Source: Kalaharituber pfeilii (lineage: Eukaryota; Ascomycota; Pezizomycetes; Pezizales; Pezizaceae). Taken from it: 64,000 bases of DNA. This document shows, in pieces, positions 35,722-47,457 of this stretch. The position numbers and the translations under genes are program-made. Under the pieces are notes generated by a model. It searched no databases. It worked only from the letters and a program-made list of their open reading frames with translations, and was not told the origin of the DNA. The stretch is from contig WHUZ01000037.1 of the NCBI GenBank assembly GCA_015179045.1, positions 186,001 to 250,000 of the forward strand. Direction: 5' to 3'. Numbering within the stretch: position 1 is the first letter of the stretch; every line of letters starts with the position of its first letter.

Positions 35722-38596
35722 CTAATATATAACCATAGGGCGATGCTTTGAACCCTCCATATCACTTCTCTCATCTACTTCCATGCTCCCCTCTCTTCTG
35801 CGCTTCAGAAAGCCTCCCAGTCCTGCTGCTGCCAGCTCTTCATCCCAGTCTCTTGTCAGAGCTCCGGAAAAAGCTACTACCTTTGACTTCGGCTCTGGTA
35901 CCTTAGTTTCAACTGCCTTCTCTTTACCCTTCCCTTCTGCTACTGCTACTCTTTCTATATCCAACTTCACCTCCTTCGTACTCCTTTCCATCTCCTTTCT
36001 CTCTAGTATATCCTCTACCCTCTCTCTCTCTTTTGACTCTGGTTCGGCATGACTGGCTTTGGTCTTGCTGGGCATACTCTTGCAATATGCCCCCATTGTC
36101 CGCATGCATAACATGCCATCTGCCCCTTTTGGAATCTACACTCTCTGGCCAAGTGCCCTCGCTTTCCACACTTGAAACACCCACCTGCTTGACTCCCCTG
36201 CGTCGACTGCTGGGTGTTAACAATCTGAACCTCCGCTGTTTGAGTTCCCTGCCGTTGCTGGACCCCTTGTATTTGCTGTTGTAGCCGCTGCTGTTGTTGC
36301 GGTTGCTGTTGGCTAACTCCCTCCTTATTCCCTGCTGCTGCTGCCATGTTTGCCTATGATACCCTCCCCTCTCCTTGCATATACACCCCTGGCTTATATC
36401 TCTCTACTATCTTTCTCACTCCCCGCCACATTAAACCCTTCTTCAAAACCTTTGCCGCCTCCTCCAAGTTCTGTACCTCAAACTTTAATTGTGAAACCCG
36501 TGGGGGACCCATCGGAGGAGCGATTCCAAACCGGACCGGGGGGTCTTGATCCGAATTTAACATCCGGATTTTCCTCCCTCAGCTTTGCTCGCATCATTCT
36601 CTCATCCCTCTCCCTTCCTCATAGTCTGCCCCCTTCATCACTAATGTTACTGCCTCCTTATTATGGACCTCTACCTTCACCAGGTCCTCTCCAAAGATCA
36701 GCTTCATCCATGCTCCAAACTTCTCCAATACCTCTTTTGGCTTTTCATCCTCTCGGATATCTACCAACAACCATGTTCTCTCAAACTTAGACACTGCAGG
36801 GTCCCTTGCTACCCTTGACACCTTCCACCCCCCCTCTCCTTCCGCCTTCTTACTTGCCTCCCATAATGTCTCGCACCTCTTCAGCAAAATATCCCTCTCC
36901 TCGAGCCCCTCCTTACCGTATGGTACTGGCTTCACATGTACAGTTCTAATTGTTCTCTTCCACAACTTCTTTCCCCTTACAATAGTCCAGTTCTCTCCCT
37001 CAATTCTCTTTTCTGCCTCCTGCTTCGCTGCCTCTGCCTCCTCTCTAGCTCTCCTATCTTTTTCTTCCAGTGCCCTCACCTCCTCCTGTGTTGCTGCTGG
37101 ACTCTCCATGATCTCAAGCACTTCCTTCAGAACTTTCGCTCTCTCCACTACCTTTGCTCTCTCGGCAGCCTCCTTTCGCTTGCTCTCCTCTTCAGCCGCC
37201 TTTCTTCTCTTTTCTCCCTCTTGATCTTCTCCTCCTGCATCTTCCTCACCTCCATTAACTCTGCCTCCCGCTTTCTCTTCTTCTCCTCCTCCTCCTTTTC
37301 TCTTTTTCTCCTTTCCTTTTCTCTCTCCAACTCTCCTTCTTCTTTTGCTGATGCTAGCCCCATTGCTGTATGCACCTCCAAAATCATTGTCTCCATCCTT
37401 CCTACCCTTTTTTCCAGTTCGCTTTCCTTCTTCTTCTCCCAATCCCCCCATGCTGCTCTCATTGCCTTTTTCCAGCTCTCTACTTCCTCTCCTGTAACCT
37501 TCGTCTCTCGGTAGTAAGTCACACTCTCTTTTTCCGCCAGCCTTCTTTTCATCTTCTTCCACCCTTCTGCAAACATTTCACTTCCTAGCAAAACCCACCA
37601 CTGCCTCCGCAGCTCTCCTTTCCCCTTTCTTCTCCTTCTTCTCCCTCAGCTCTTCGGACTTCTCATCTATTACTCGTGCTGCATGTATAAGTGCAAGAAT
37701 TTGCTTCTCCTCCTGCTCTCCCTCCTCCTCCTCATCCTCCTCTTCTTCTCCACCACTTTCTACCTCACGCCCCCCCCCCCCATTACCTCATCTACCCCCT
37801 CTACTATATGTTCTTGCTGCTTCTCTTTCTTCTCCTCTTCTCCTTCCTCCCCCTCTTCTCCACTCCTTTCCTCCCCTCTTCTCCACTCCTTTCCTCCTTT
37901 TCTTCTACTATTGTTACTAGTCCTGGTACTGGCTGTTCATACTCCGGCTGTGTATCCTGCATTTCTTGCATTGCCGCTTCCATAGCCCCCTCTTCCCTTC
38001 CCCTTCCTCTCCCCTCACATGGTGATCTTTCTCTTCTCTCTTCTCTTCTTCCCCATGCCATCATTACTCTCGTAACTCTAGGGGTTACCTGTTGCTTCTC
38101 AAAAACTACAATATCACCTTTTCTTACTGTAATGCACTCTCTGGTTGCATTCTCCAGTACTTCCACCATCTCTCTCTGTACCGCGATCTCCTCTTCCCCT
38201 TCCACATACCGCCTGAACATAGCAGCATCTGGACCCCACAATCTCACCACCTCCGCTACCTTCTCGAGGTCTGTTAGCTCTTCTGTATCTACCCACATTA
38301 CCTCCGGTGTTCCTCTTGCCAATGCTGCCTCCACCGCATCTTTTCTCATCTCCTCTATCATATCTAACTGTCCATCATATTCTCCTCCCTTCTTCCATGC
38401 CCTTTCTATCCTTTTCCTTGACTGTAATAATATCTCCCTCTTCTCCTAGCCGTGCCAGCCACCAGTTCTTCGTCTCCCAGGTGTGGATATCCTTTACTCC
38501 CCACACACAGTTTCTGTCAATAACATATACCGCCCCTGTCCAGCCGTCCCCCACTGGTCCTATGAATTCCATCCCCTGTACTGCTTCTTCCGACAT
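35722..38596 (-). pseudogene. LINE 1 ORF1 (Gag-like, zinc knuckles), frameshifted
   Basis: The protein starts at MSEEAVQGMEFIGPVGDGW (38596) and can be followed through at least five frames to about 35722. In order: an N-terminal domain with VGDGWTGAVYVIDRN, a long Glu/Lys/Arg coiled-coil-like region, a core with ENWTIVRGKKLWKRTIRTVH and KLIFGEDLVKVEVHNKEAV, a Gln-rich segment, and two CCHC knuckles (CFKCGKRGHLAREC and CYACGQWGHIARVC) near 36060-36190. ORF1 proteins bind LINE RNA. The parallel ORF in LINE 2 confirms the order. Confidence 0.8.
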
Positions 38597-38640
38597 TCTT
38601 TCTGCTTCCCTGACTTATTTCCGTTTCTGAAACCTGCCGC

Positions 38641-38898
38641 TTGTATCACTACCTTATATGGTATGTCACCGCTGATCGCGCCTTGCTGTATTCGGCAGGT
38701 ATTGCCTGTTCTTAGCCGCTAGCTATTTCCTTTCAGGTTTAAATCAATAGGTCAGTCCACACCGCTGGGGCTATGCTAGCACCAATTAGATGTAACTGCC
38801 CCTATTCCTCAAAATTGTGTGGGGATTCTTCAGAAAGACTCTGAAAACTTGACCTTGGGAAAACGACTCGCAATCTTCTGAATTCTGTACAATGAAGG
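38641..38898. other. Junction between LINE 1 and duplicated segment B
   Basis: About 260 bp between the LINE 5' end and the duplication breakpoint. It contains neither the missing tyrosinase CuA half nor any recognisable gene. Confidence 0.4.
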
Positions 38899-39274
38899 TG
38901 AAATTGATGACGATGAATGATGTAGGTTCATGTATCATGTAGTTAAATTTAGCCGGTCCTGTGGTTTCAGACTGTCTTTTACAATTTGGAGCCCCTTCGT
39001 TTACCCTTGTTGATTTGAATCTCATCCTACAAGGTTTGTTACAGGGTTGCAAAATCCTTCTATCATAATTGGTTGCAAAGACCATGGCAGGCCTAGAGCA
39101 TACCATTCACTCAACGAACGTACGTGTATTGCAACCGTAAGGTAACAAACAATTATCATCCACCATCGCCCTACAGCTTCACCGTGAACACAAAGGCTCT
39201 CTACCCAAATCTCGTTTCCCTTACTCTGTACTACATCTGAAAATTTTGTGATTCTGCTCCACTAGTTATTCAAG

Positions 39275-42200
39275 ATGGATCATGAGAAATCTGAAGGTTC
39301 AGGGGGGTCCTCTATGGGGAGGAGTTTTTTGCAAAAACTTCCGCTCAAGTCCGTTTCCAAGATAACAGCGCTTCATCACCACATTCCCTAGGCTAACTTC
39401 TGCCAATGGACAGACGTCTATCTAGCTCAGAATTACCTGATGGAAAAAAGAGGAATACTTGGGCCAGCGGTGCCCCCTTTCGAGCTAATGTACTTCCACT
39501 CACGACAAATAATTTGTTCAGGGAATGTAATGAAAAACTAGCCACACTGGGTACGTATAGTTGTATCCTCTTGCTAGGCCTGAGCCTTTGTTAACATAAA
39601 GCTAGCACAAAATCAACGTCAAATAGTTGAATGGACAACTTTAATTGGAGAGTTTGAGCAGGTCAAGAACGACTACCTAGCGAGGAATCAGCTGGAGGAG
39701 TTTAAGCTCGATCTATATATTCCGGTAGAGGGAATGGCAGACCCACACGATAGTAATCGCTTTGATCTACTGGAGGCTGTTCAAACGTTCCTTTCAGATG
39801 CTGTATCACAGAAGGTTTGCTTTACTTTGATTAAGTTAATTATTTACTTTATTTATTTAATTTCAACAGTCACTTACCGCCTACTAGATGTGGCTAACTT
39901 GTGTTGAGTCAAAGGTTTGCTTGATTCAAGGGACTGCTGGGTCTGGAAAATCAACCTTCACCCATCATCTTGCACATCGGTTATGGTCTCAGTACGACAG
40001 TGCCTCCAATCAAGCAACTGCAGTGGTTCCCTTGTTCATTTCACTTTTCAGAGTATATATGTCTGGAATGCGCAACCGGGATCTGATAGCGGCTTTCTTT
40101 GCTAAACAAGGTTTTCGTGAAGACCAAATACAGCTGGTTCGGCGTCAGCGGGAATTCGTGTTTCTTTTGGATGGTTATGATGAAATTGAGAGACAGGACC
40201 GCAACTTTTTTATCGAAAATGAGCTTGACCTATGGAATGCGAAAGTTATCATTACAAGTCGACCCGAATATTTACGCTCAGGGTATCGAAGCAAGTTTTA
40301 CCCTCCTGGTCAGCCACAGCTGTTGCAAGAATACTGGATTGCGCCATTTTCGAAGTCAAACATCCAGCAGTATATTTCACAATATCTAATGGCTAAACCT
40401 AATGGCCATTCAGTCAATGAATATGAACATTATGTGCTTAGGCCTGACATATGTGCATTAATTAGCAACCCGTTTCTTCTCAGAATGATTATGACAGTTA
40501 CACCAGCTCAAGGCAGAGACAATCTCAAGCGCGGAGATTTGTACCAACAATTTATTGATTACTGGTTAGAGAATGCACAGGCCCGTTTAGATAAAATTCA
40601 GTTACCACAGGATCACCTTCAAACTTATTCTCAATTATATGAGAATAATTTCAAGTTTCAAGCACAACTCTTCTGTCAAAAGTTTGCATTAGCCTTGTAC
40701 CGTCATCAGCTGTTGGAAGCTAGCTATCAACCTATCGACATCTTCCAAGATTACAATTCCATCCCACAGGATCAGATGATATGGCAAAAATTTTTAGCTA
40801 ACGATCCAAAAATACACCTTCTACGCTCTAGTTCACCACTTATCCGACAAGGGCACGCCTACAGATTTTTGCACAAATCACTACGGGACTATTTGGTAGC
40901 TGAATCCCTCTGGCAAGACAAGTCACTTGAACAATGTAAAGACGATGCAATTATCAATCAGTTCCATCTTGTGGATGATCCTGGTATTCTTGACTTTATC
41001 ATTGAACGAGCGAGATATACTAGCACATTACAAGACAATCTGCTAAATCTGATTGAACGATCGAAAACTGATGCCAATTTTTCAACCGCCTCAGCAAACG
41101 CAATTACAATTCTAGTCAGGGCCGGAAGAAGATTTGGGGGTCATGATTTACGTGGAATACGGATTCCTGGAGCTGATATAAGTGGTGGATGGTTTGACGG
41201 TACTCAATTCCAAAATGCAGACCTAAGTCAGGTTCGTCATTTTTTCTTTGCTCGTTACTTATATCTGACCTAATGTCATTGTGAGCAGGTTCGTTTTCAT
41301 CAAGCTTGGCTTAGAGCAGCAAACTTCAGTAAAGCTTGCATGAACTCTGTTTCGTTTGGGGAAAGACCTTTCATGAAAGCATCAGACCACACACTTGCTA
41401 GCATAAATAGTATTGCCTTCTCTCCTGATGGTCAGTTGTTAGCTTCTGGCTGCGACTGGGATGATCTTGTTCAGCTATGGTCGGTTCAGCATCAAGAGGT
41501 AATTCATACCTTCCCTCGTCATCATGGTTCGGTAGAGAGTGTCGCCTTCTCTCCTGATGGTCAGCTGCTTGCTTCTGGCAGCGACGATAGGACTGTACGG
41601 CTATGTTCGGTTCAGCATCAAGAGGTAATTCATTCCTTCGAGGGCCATAGTGATTCGGTACAGAGTGTCGCCTTCTCCCCTAATGGTCTGCTGCTTGCTT
41701 CTGGCAGCAAAGATGACACTGTACGGCTATGGTCAGTTCAACGCCAAGAGGTCATTCATATCTTTGAGGGCCATCATAGCACGGTATTTAGTGTCACCTT
41801 CTCTCCTGATGGTCAGCTGCTTGCTTCTGGCAGCTTAGATAAGACTGTACGGCTATGGTCAGTTCAACGCCAAGAGGTCATTCATATCTTTGAGGGCCAT
41901 CATGGCACGGTATTTAGTGTCACCTTCTCTCCTGATGGTCAGCTGCTTGCGTCTGGCCACAGGGATAAGACTGTATGTCTATGGTCAGTTCAACGCCAAG
42001 AGGTCATTCATATCTTTGAGTGCCATCATGGCAGGGTATTTAGTGTTACCTTCTCTCCTAATAGTCAGCTGCTTGCTTCTGGCAGCGAAGATGCGACTGT
42101 ACGGCTATGGTCAGTTGAACGACAACAGGCTATTCATATCTTTCAGGGCCATGAGGGTGGCGTATGTGGTGTCGCATTCTCTCCTGATGGCCAGCTGCTT

Positions 42201-43235
42201 GCTTCTGCCGGCGACGATAGCACTTTACGGCTATGGCCAGTTCAACATCAAAGGGCCATTCATGTCTTTGAAAACCATGATCAATCGGTAAAGAGTGCTG
42301 CATTCTCTCCTGATGGACAGCTGCTTGCTTCTGGCAGCGGAGATAACGCTGTACAGCTACAGTCAGTTCAACGTCAAGAGGCCCTTGATATCTTTAAGAG
42401 CAAATATGGCAAACCATCAAGGGGCTTCGGGTTCTCTCCTGATGGTCAGCTCCTTGCTGCCTTCTTTGACTATCAGGGACGGCTATGGTCAGTTCAACAT
42501 CAAAAGCTCATTCATGTCTTTAATGACATTAGAGGCGTGGCACGGTGTCACTGCTTCTCTTCTGATGGTCAACTGCTTGCTATTGGCGATCATGGCACTG
42601 TACGACTATTCTCCCTTCAACGTCGAGAGACCATTTTCAGATTTGAAGGCCTTAGCTTCATATGGTGTGTCCGTTTCTCTCCTGATGATCAGCTGCTTGC
42701 TTCTAGCGGTGACGATAGTACTATACGACTATGGTCAGTTCAACACCAAGAGATCATTCATATTTTTAAGGGCCATCGTGCTAGGGTAGATGATATCGAG
42801 TTCTCTCCTGATGGTCAGCTGCTTGCTTCTGGCAGTGACGATCGCACTGTACGGCTATGGTCAGTATCCTCAGGGAAGGCCATGGCCCACATGAACTTCT
42901 ATGACGAACGCATATCTATAGCTTGGGACAATATTGCTAGGAATCCGTACCTTATAACAATATGTAGTAGCAGCGTAACTCATCTATGTCAGGTGCAACT
43001 CAAGGCCGGTTGTACTCCAGACAATCACTCCTTAGATTTTACCTGTCAATGGGCATTACCCCAGAATAGACTTGTTCTTATGAATGCGAACATCCAAGGT
43101 GCGACAGGACTGGACTCGTTAAATCTTCGCCTGCTTAGACAACACAGCGCAGTGGGGGAACCGGCAGTTTTACACCCCATCTGTTGTGATTGTGAGGAGA
43201 AGGGCGAGGAGGAAGAGGGGGAGAAGAGAAGTTAA
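39275..43235 (+). CDS. NACHT-pentapeptide-WD40 NLR-like protein, copy 2 (1236 aa)
   Basis: Exons are 39275-39348, 39414-39550, 39606-39814, 39888-41231 and 41289-43235, parallel to copy 1 and all in phase. Intron 2 has a stronger donor (GTACGT) than copy 1 (GTGCGT). Walker A GTAGSGKST (155-163), Walker B FVFLLDGYDEIE and IITSRPEYL are unchanged. By eye the NACHT exon differs from copy 1 at about 34 bases, roughly half changing an amino acid. At its start a T gain and an A loss compensate, changing SQK to ESK. The array has 12 full WD40 repeats plus a degenerate 13th: repeats 1-5 match copy 1 closely, 6-11 do not, and the C-terminal tail matches again. Both genes are open throughout, so both may be functional. 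Confidence 0.88.
41400..42908 (+). repeat. WD40-encoding tandem array, 12 units of about 126 bp
   Basis: Same unit as in the first gene. Units 3-6 are the most alike at nucleotide level. Units 7-11 have no clear one-to-one partner in copy 1. Differences again concentrate after LLASG and around the GH..V junction; for example the five residues after the LLAS core read SKDDT, SLDKT, HRDKT, SEDAT and GDDST in successive units. Confidence 0.92.
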
Positions 43236-45725
43236 GGAAGAATATGTGACGCTCTTACATACCTACCTACAGTGGAATAGCAATTGCCTGGCGTGCCTCA
43301 AGGCACCGCCTGGGGGCTGATTTTTCTTCATTGTTTCCTGGCCCGAGCGTGCCTCTTCTTTTCTTCTGTTCTTGCTTATAATGCTTAACAATCAATGCTT
43401 ATCTCGCCATGGCATTAGGCTACAAGCGAGTACTGATATATATATTATTTAAAGAACCAATGCTTAGTTTATCACCGTTGTTTTCCATTCAGTGGCATCA
43501 GTAGTAAGTAGTACGTTTAGCGAGCGCCACTCAGTGGCGTGTTTGCTGCACTGCCCCCTTGATTCATATCATCTCGTAATAAACTTCCGTGTTCTGACTT
43601 GTTTGCCTATTTCCCTAAGTAGCTACTTTATTCGTTTAGCCCAAGTCATCAGCAGTAGCTTCACAGGTCAGCCAGGGCTGATATCTATATCCCCTTTATT
43701 TTGTAGTATAATGAAAGTGGCGAAGTTGGGATGGCAGAGGTATCTAGTATGGCGAACTGCCCGCAGCTTACTACTGCGAGCAACCTTACACTGTTGAGAT
43801 GTCAGAATGTGTGTCAATCACGTAAGGTGAAGTGGGGATATTGGAAATGAAGGGAGTGATGGGGCACATAGGGTAGTAGGATTGCGAGCGCATGCGGGGC
43901 AGAGTTACTCGCACTGCGTAGCAGCTAATACTACCGCTGGTCTCTGAGGGCGCCTTTATGCAGTATCCTGATATCTCTATCGCAAGGGAATCATGAACAA
44001 AACAATCCTAAATATGATCCCCTGCTTTTTTCTGAACCTTGCCAAGGGGCATGACAATGGCGGGTGGATGCAAGAAGCAAAGACACAGGTCAAATTCTAA
44101 TGCAAGTCTTTGCCGTTGGTGAATACGGCGGCAGTAGGAACTACGGCCATCAGCAACGGGAAGTGAGGGAGTGGAAGGAATTTGGGGAAGATTTCTACTG
44201 TCATTGGCAGGGACTTCGTTCTGCTATGTCCTTCCTTTACATTCATACCGTTGTATGTAGCACAGTTCAGTTCAAGTTTGAGAATATATCAGCCTTTGTG
44301 TACTTGAGAGAAGTGCCTATTTGTTTTAGCAGCCTCTATTTCCCTCCCCGTTACTCCAATACGCAGTCTTCCGGATTCCTCCTATAGTACGTTCCCTTAG
44401 TACTCTTCTTGGAACGGAGGCTTACTACCCCACGCGTAGCTGGATACACCCCGCGGCTCGCCACCCCTAGCTGACCTCTGAGCGAAGCGAATGGGGACCT
44501 CTAGGCAGCGCGTGTGCAAGCCGTGTTTAAACCAATCCCGTAAGACACTCGCGGTCACGAGGGCGCAACCTGCTACGGCGCTCTTTTACAGCCCACAATA
44601 TTACCTAACCTCCCCGTCCCAATGCTCAACCCTCGCGGCCGCGAGATAGTTTTCCGCTCATATATACAGCACTGTGGTTTTCTATGCTCATGAATAAACG
44701 GTAGAAAATTTGCTTTCTCGATTTTTCTATTACGCAACTTCGAGGATAATAAGAAGGAAGTCCTGAAGTTTGAGACTAGGACTTAGCTACACAAAGCTGT
44801 ACCATCTACGTGCTCATATCCACTTGTGTTTTCTGCATGATGACGTCGCAGGCTAAATTACAGCTCTAAATGGCTGGGAAGATTGTAGCGTGGCAGAGGT
44901 GGAGAAATGTCGAAAGCGAGTCATAGGGGTAGTGAAGCTGCGGAAATATATAAATGAATTCTGTTTTGTAATATATATATGGAGAGGATTAGTTATCTGC
45001 ATTTGTCTTGTCCAGTACTTCAAATTTCGGGAACTGCTGAGGAGGAACGTGAGACTGGAGAGTGTAAAAGAAGTGCTAGTGGCGTTGGGCGTGTGGATAT
45101 ATGTTGCACAAGGAGGGGGAATTTAAGTGGATTCTCGAGTGGGACCTGTCTTTAAGACTTGGATTCTGTTTATGGTAGTAGCTACCCTCGGCTGTGGAGT
45201 AGGATTCTTCCTGGATAGCGGTTGAGGGTAACTTTAAACTCCACTACTCCCCTTGAGCCCGTCGCAGAGATTCTACTCCAGGCTTGACTCTCTGTAAATA
45301 GCCACATTCCATACCCATCGGCACGTGAGACCGATGTTGGTATTAAACGCTAAATGTTACTAAGAAACTCCAGCTCGTTACAGGAAGTTTACTAGTTTTG
45401 CCTTCTGAGTTGCTGTCGCGGATTTGTTTGTGGCTGCATATGCATGCATTTGGTGGAGAATGTAAGTAGAACCAATCAATTGGTGGCATGGATGAAGGTT
45501 TGATATTTGATTAATGAAAGGAAGCGCACCTGGGGGCCAATAGATTGGTGTGGGTGATTTTGAACTTGAATTAAACTATAGTATCGTTGGAGCTATGGGG
45601 CATGATAGCAGGTACTTGTAGCCTGACGAAATCTTCACAGAAGCGGCGAAATCTTGATTAGCCTCGCCTATTTCGGAATAATTTTCCTTATCACACAATG
45701 TTCCTTACGTGAACGGGATAAAGCT
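43236..45725. other. Duplicated 3' flank of NLR gene 2, no gene recognised
   Basis: Counterpart of 22259-24650 plus the short piece beyond the Copia site. A 78-codon frame at 44890-45126 is broken in the other copy, which argues against it being a gene. Confidence 0.5.
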
Positions 45726-45817
45726 AGTATATTGTATTGAATTTCGATATCCAACTACATTGAAGTTCTAAGGTCGCATATTTCACTACAATCAATGCCT
45801 TATTGCATTGAAATGTC

Positions 45818-46892
45818 ATGAGACCAAATAAAATAGTATTAGTTGATCATCCGAAACTTGAACAGGGGAAAAATCTCAGTGGCGTCATGAAAACAGGGGA
45901 AAAAAAAGGTTTTTTCCCATGGGAATATGATATTCATCAAGGAGGACCAACAATGGACGCTCCACAAGTTTGGAGACATCATCCAATACACGAAGAGGGA
46001 AAAGAGAGAGGAAACGGGCCAGGAAATCGAAGACGCTACCATTTTGGCCATGGGGGGAGGCGCAGTGTTGACCGAGAAGGAATTCGATGTACCAGTCAGA
46101 GTAATAACAATCGAAGACATAGAAGCCAGACAAATATCAACCCAACAAATCATCGATTTCATCACTGAGAGCATAGCAATGGATTCAAGGCCACCGGAAG
46201 ACCAAATAGAAGACACAATAGTGGTGAGACAACCCACGATTCTACCCACATACGACAATGAATCGGAAATCCCCGACACATTTGAAGGATTCAGCAACGA
46301 TGCCGGGGAGTGACAAAAGCGACGCATCAACCAAAACAGTCATACCAGCCACCTTCACGACAACCACGCCCCTGGCCTATACACAGACCCAGTCTTTCGG
46401 GACAATGAAGGGTACATACCGGTACCCGGAACCAGGCCCCCAACCCTGGACCGACCCACCACTCCCGATGTGGACGATGTTGAGGAGGAGAACTTCCTAA
46501 TTGAAACGGTCCGAGCTGCAGTTAAGAAAGCCCAAGAATGGGAAGCCAAGGCATTAAGAGGGCATATGAAGACCGAGACCGCGAGGTATATCGGAGCATC
46601 CGCTATGGAGGCCCTGAGAGGACTGGAAAAGAGGTTCGGCCTTGACAACTAGTCTAGACAAGTAGACAAGGACACGAAGGAATGGGCGGACAGGATGACT
46701 CGGGACTACTGGCAATGGAGAGTACAAGAGAACAGGGATGAAGAACGGGAAAGCGAGAGGTCAGAATTGAAAGCGCATATCCAAATCCTTATAGAGCGGG
46801 ATGACTCGGGACAGGTACTTTTTACCTGTCCGCTCAGGGACAGGTACAGTAGTTCCTTGTACGATAAGCGGATCGCTAGTGGCGTGCGCTAA
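45818..46892 (+). pseudogene. Gag-like charged protein with a frameshift and two stops
   Basis: An N-terminal piece (MRPNKIVLVDHPKLEQGKN, from 45818) shifts frame near a run of eight A followed by six T (about 45899-45914). The frame from 45927 then runs to 46892 with only two interruptions, TGA at 46311-46313 and TAG at 46650-46652. Both would be restored by a single T-to-C change (CGA, CAG). The reconstructed frame has an acidic first half with FDVPVRVITIEDIEARQ, a Pro-rich linker (YIPVPGTRPPTLDRPTTPD), and a helical charged C-terminus (EALRGLEKRFG, WQWRVQENRDEERE). It looks like a retroelement Gag or ORF1 product. I recognise no specific family and see no zinc knuckle. Confidence 0.5.
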
Positions 46893-46978
46893 TATGCAGA
46901 AGTTTTCAAGGGTTACCATTCAGAGGTACCTAAGCTAAGATATTATGTACAATACCTGAACATCTAAATAGGTGCAGT

Positions 46979-47170
46979 GGAAGATACATGGGACCTTGAT
47001 GCAACAAGAATAATATCCTGCATAGCTTGCGTATCCTCTTCAAGCTCAACTACACCTGAGGAGCCTTCTCTATGGCACTTTCTAGTATTTCTTGCAGCAG
47101 CTGTTCATTCAGCCAACTCAGCAGAGGTCATAGCATGCGCTCTAGCTTTTCCCTTGGTTTTTTTCTGACA
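46979..47170 (-). pseudogene. Possible transposase C-terminal tail relic
   Basis: The minus-strand frame reads KGKARAHAMTSAELAE, a TGA, then TAAARNTRKCHREGSSGV and VELEEDTQAMQDIILVASR. This basic-then-acidic pattern resembles the tail of pogo/Fot1-type transposases, but the catalytic domain is not present. It ends next to the LTR-like sequence at 47227 and might instead belong to that element. This is family guesswork only. Confidence 0.25.
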
Positions 47171-47226
47171 AAATTAATTTAAAGCTGGTGGTACAAATTG
47201 CTGGATAATTGGCTGAGCACCATAAC

Positions 47227-47457
47227 TGTTACGGGTTCACCGCGACCGCAGTAGTGTGGGCGGCCGGTGGAGCGCGAAAAATGCAAGCGCATACGAAATG
47301 CGCATATGCGACATAGGCGACATGCGACAGCCGAGAGGCGCCGCAATCGCATAAATGAGTACTATATGAGCTACGCAGAGGACTAGCGAGTATCGCTAGT
47401 CAAGTGTCTTTTTAGCCTGGCGGACGGTAACTCGCTGCGTTTACCACCTCCGTAACA
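47227..47457 (-). repeat. LTR-like sequence, inverted relative to 56424-56627
   Basis: 231 bp with TGTTAC...GTAACA ends. On the minus strand it starts TGTTACGGAGGTGGTAAACG and ends GCGGTGAACCCGTAACA. It matches 56424-56627 in inverted orientation with many point differences and small indels; the shared core is cgctagtcctctgcgtagct. Both the inner and outer ends carry the same six bases, which fits an LTR better than one arm of a TIR. No clear target duplication is seen. Confidence 0.65.

Larger units (their letters stand above)
31518..38640 (-). mobile_element. LINE 1: Tad-like non-LTR retrotransposon, decayed, about 7.1 kb
   Basis: The 3' end is a 28-base A tail (plus-strand poly-T 31518-31545) preceded by GTGATAT. 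About 590 bp of 3' UTR follows, then ORF2 (endonuclease-RT) and ORF1 (double zinc knuckle) further upstream, which is the standard LINE order. The 5' boundary near 38640 is an estimate based on the ORF1 start at 38596. No matching target-site duplication is found at the 5' side. Many frameshifts and one solo-LTR insertion (33306-33697) inactivate it. The coding strand is extremely purine-rich. Confidence 0.88.
38899..45725. repeat. Segmental duplication, copy B (empty Copia site)
   Basis: Same orientation as copy A, uninterrupted, 6,827 bp. Compared with A it has 58 fewer WD40 codons, scattered small indels in the 3' flank (near 43260, 43840, 45110-45270 and 45470), and the intact pre-insertion Copia site agcaggtact at 45607-45616. 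The left breakpoint lies close to the 5' end of LINE 1 and the right breakpoint next to a Gag-like relic. Confidence 0.95.

Noticed and set aside
46809..46831. Short palindrome acaggta / tacctgt as a terminator
   Set aside because: Seven-bp arms inside a decayed ORF in a eukaryotic genome; no reason to assign a function.
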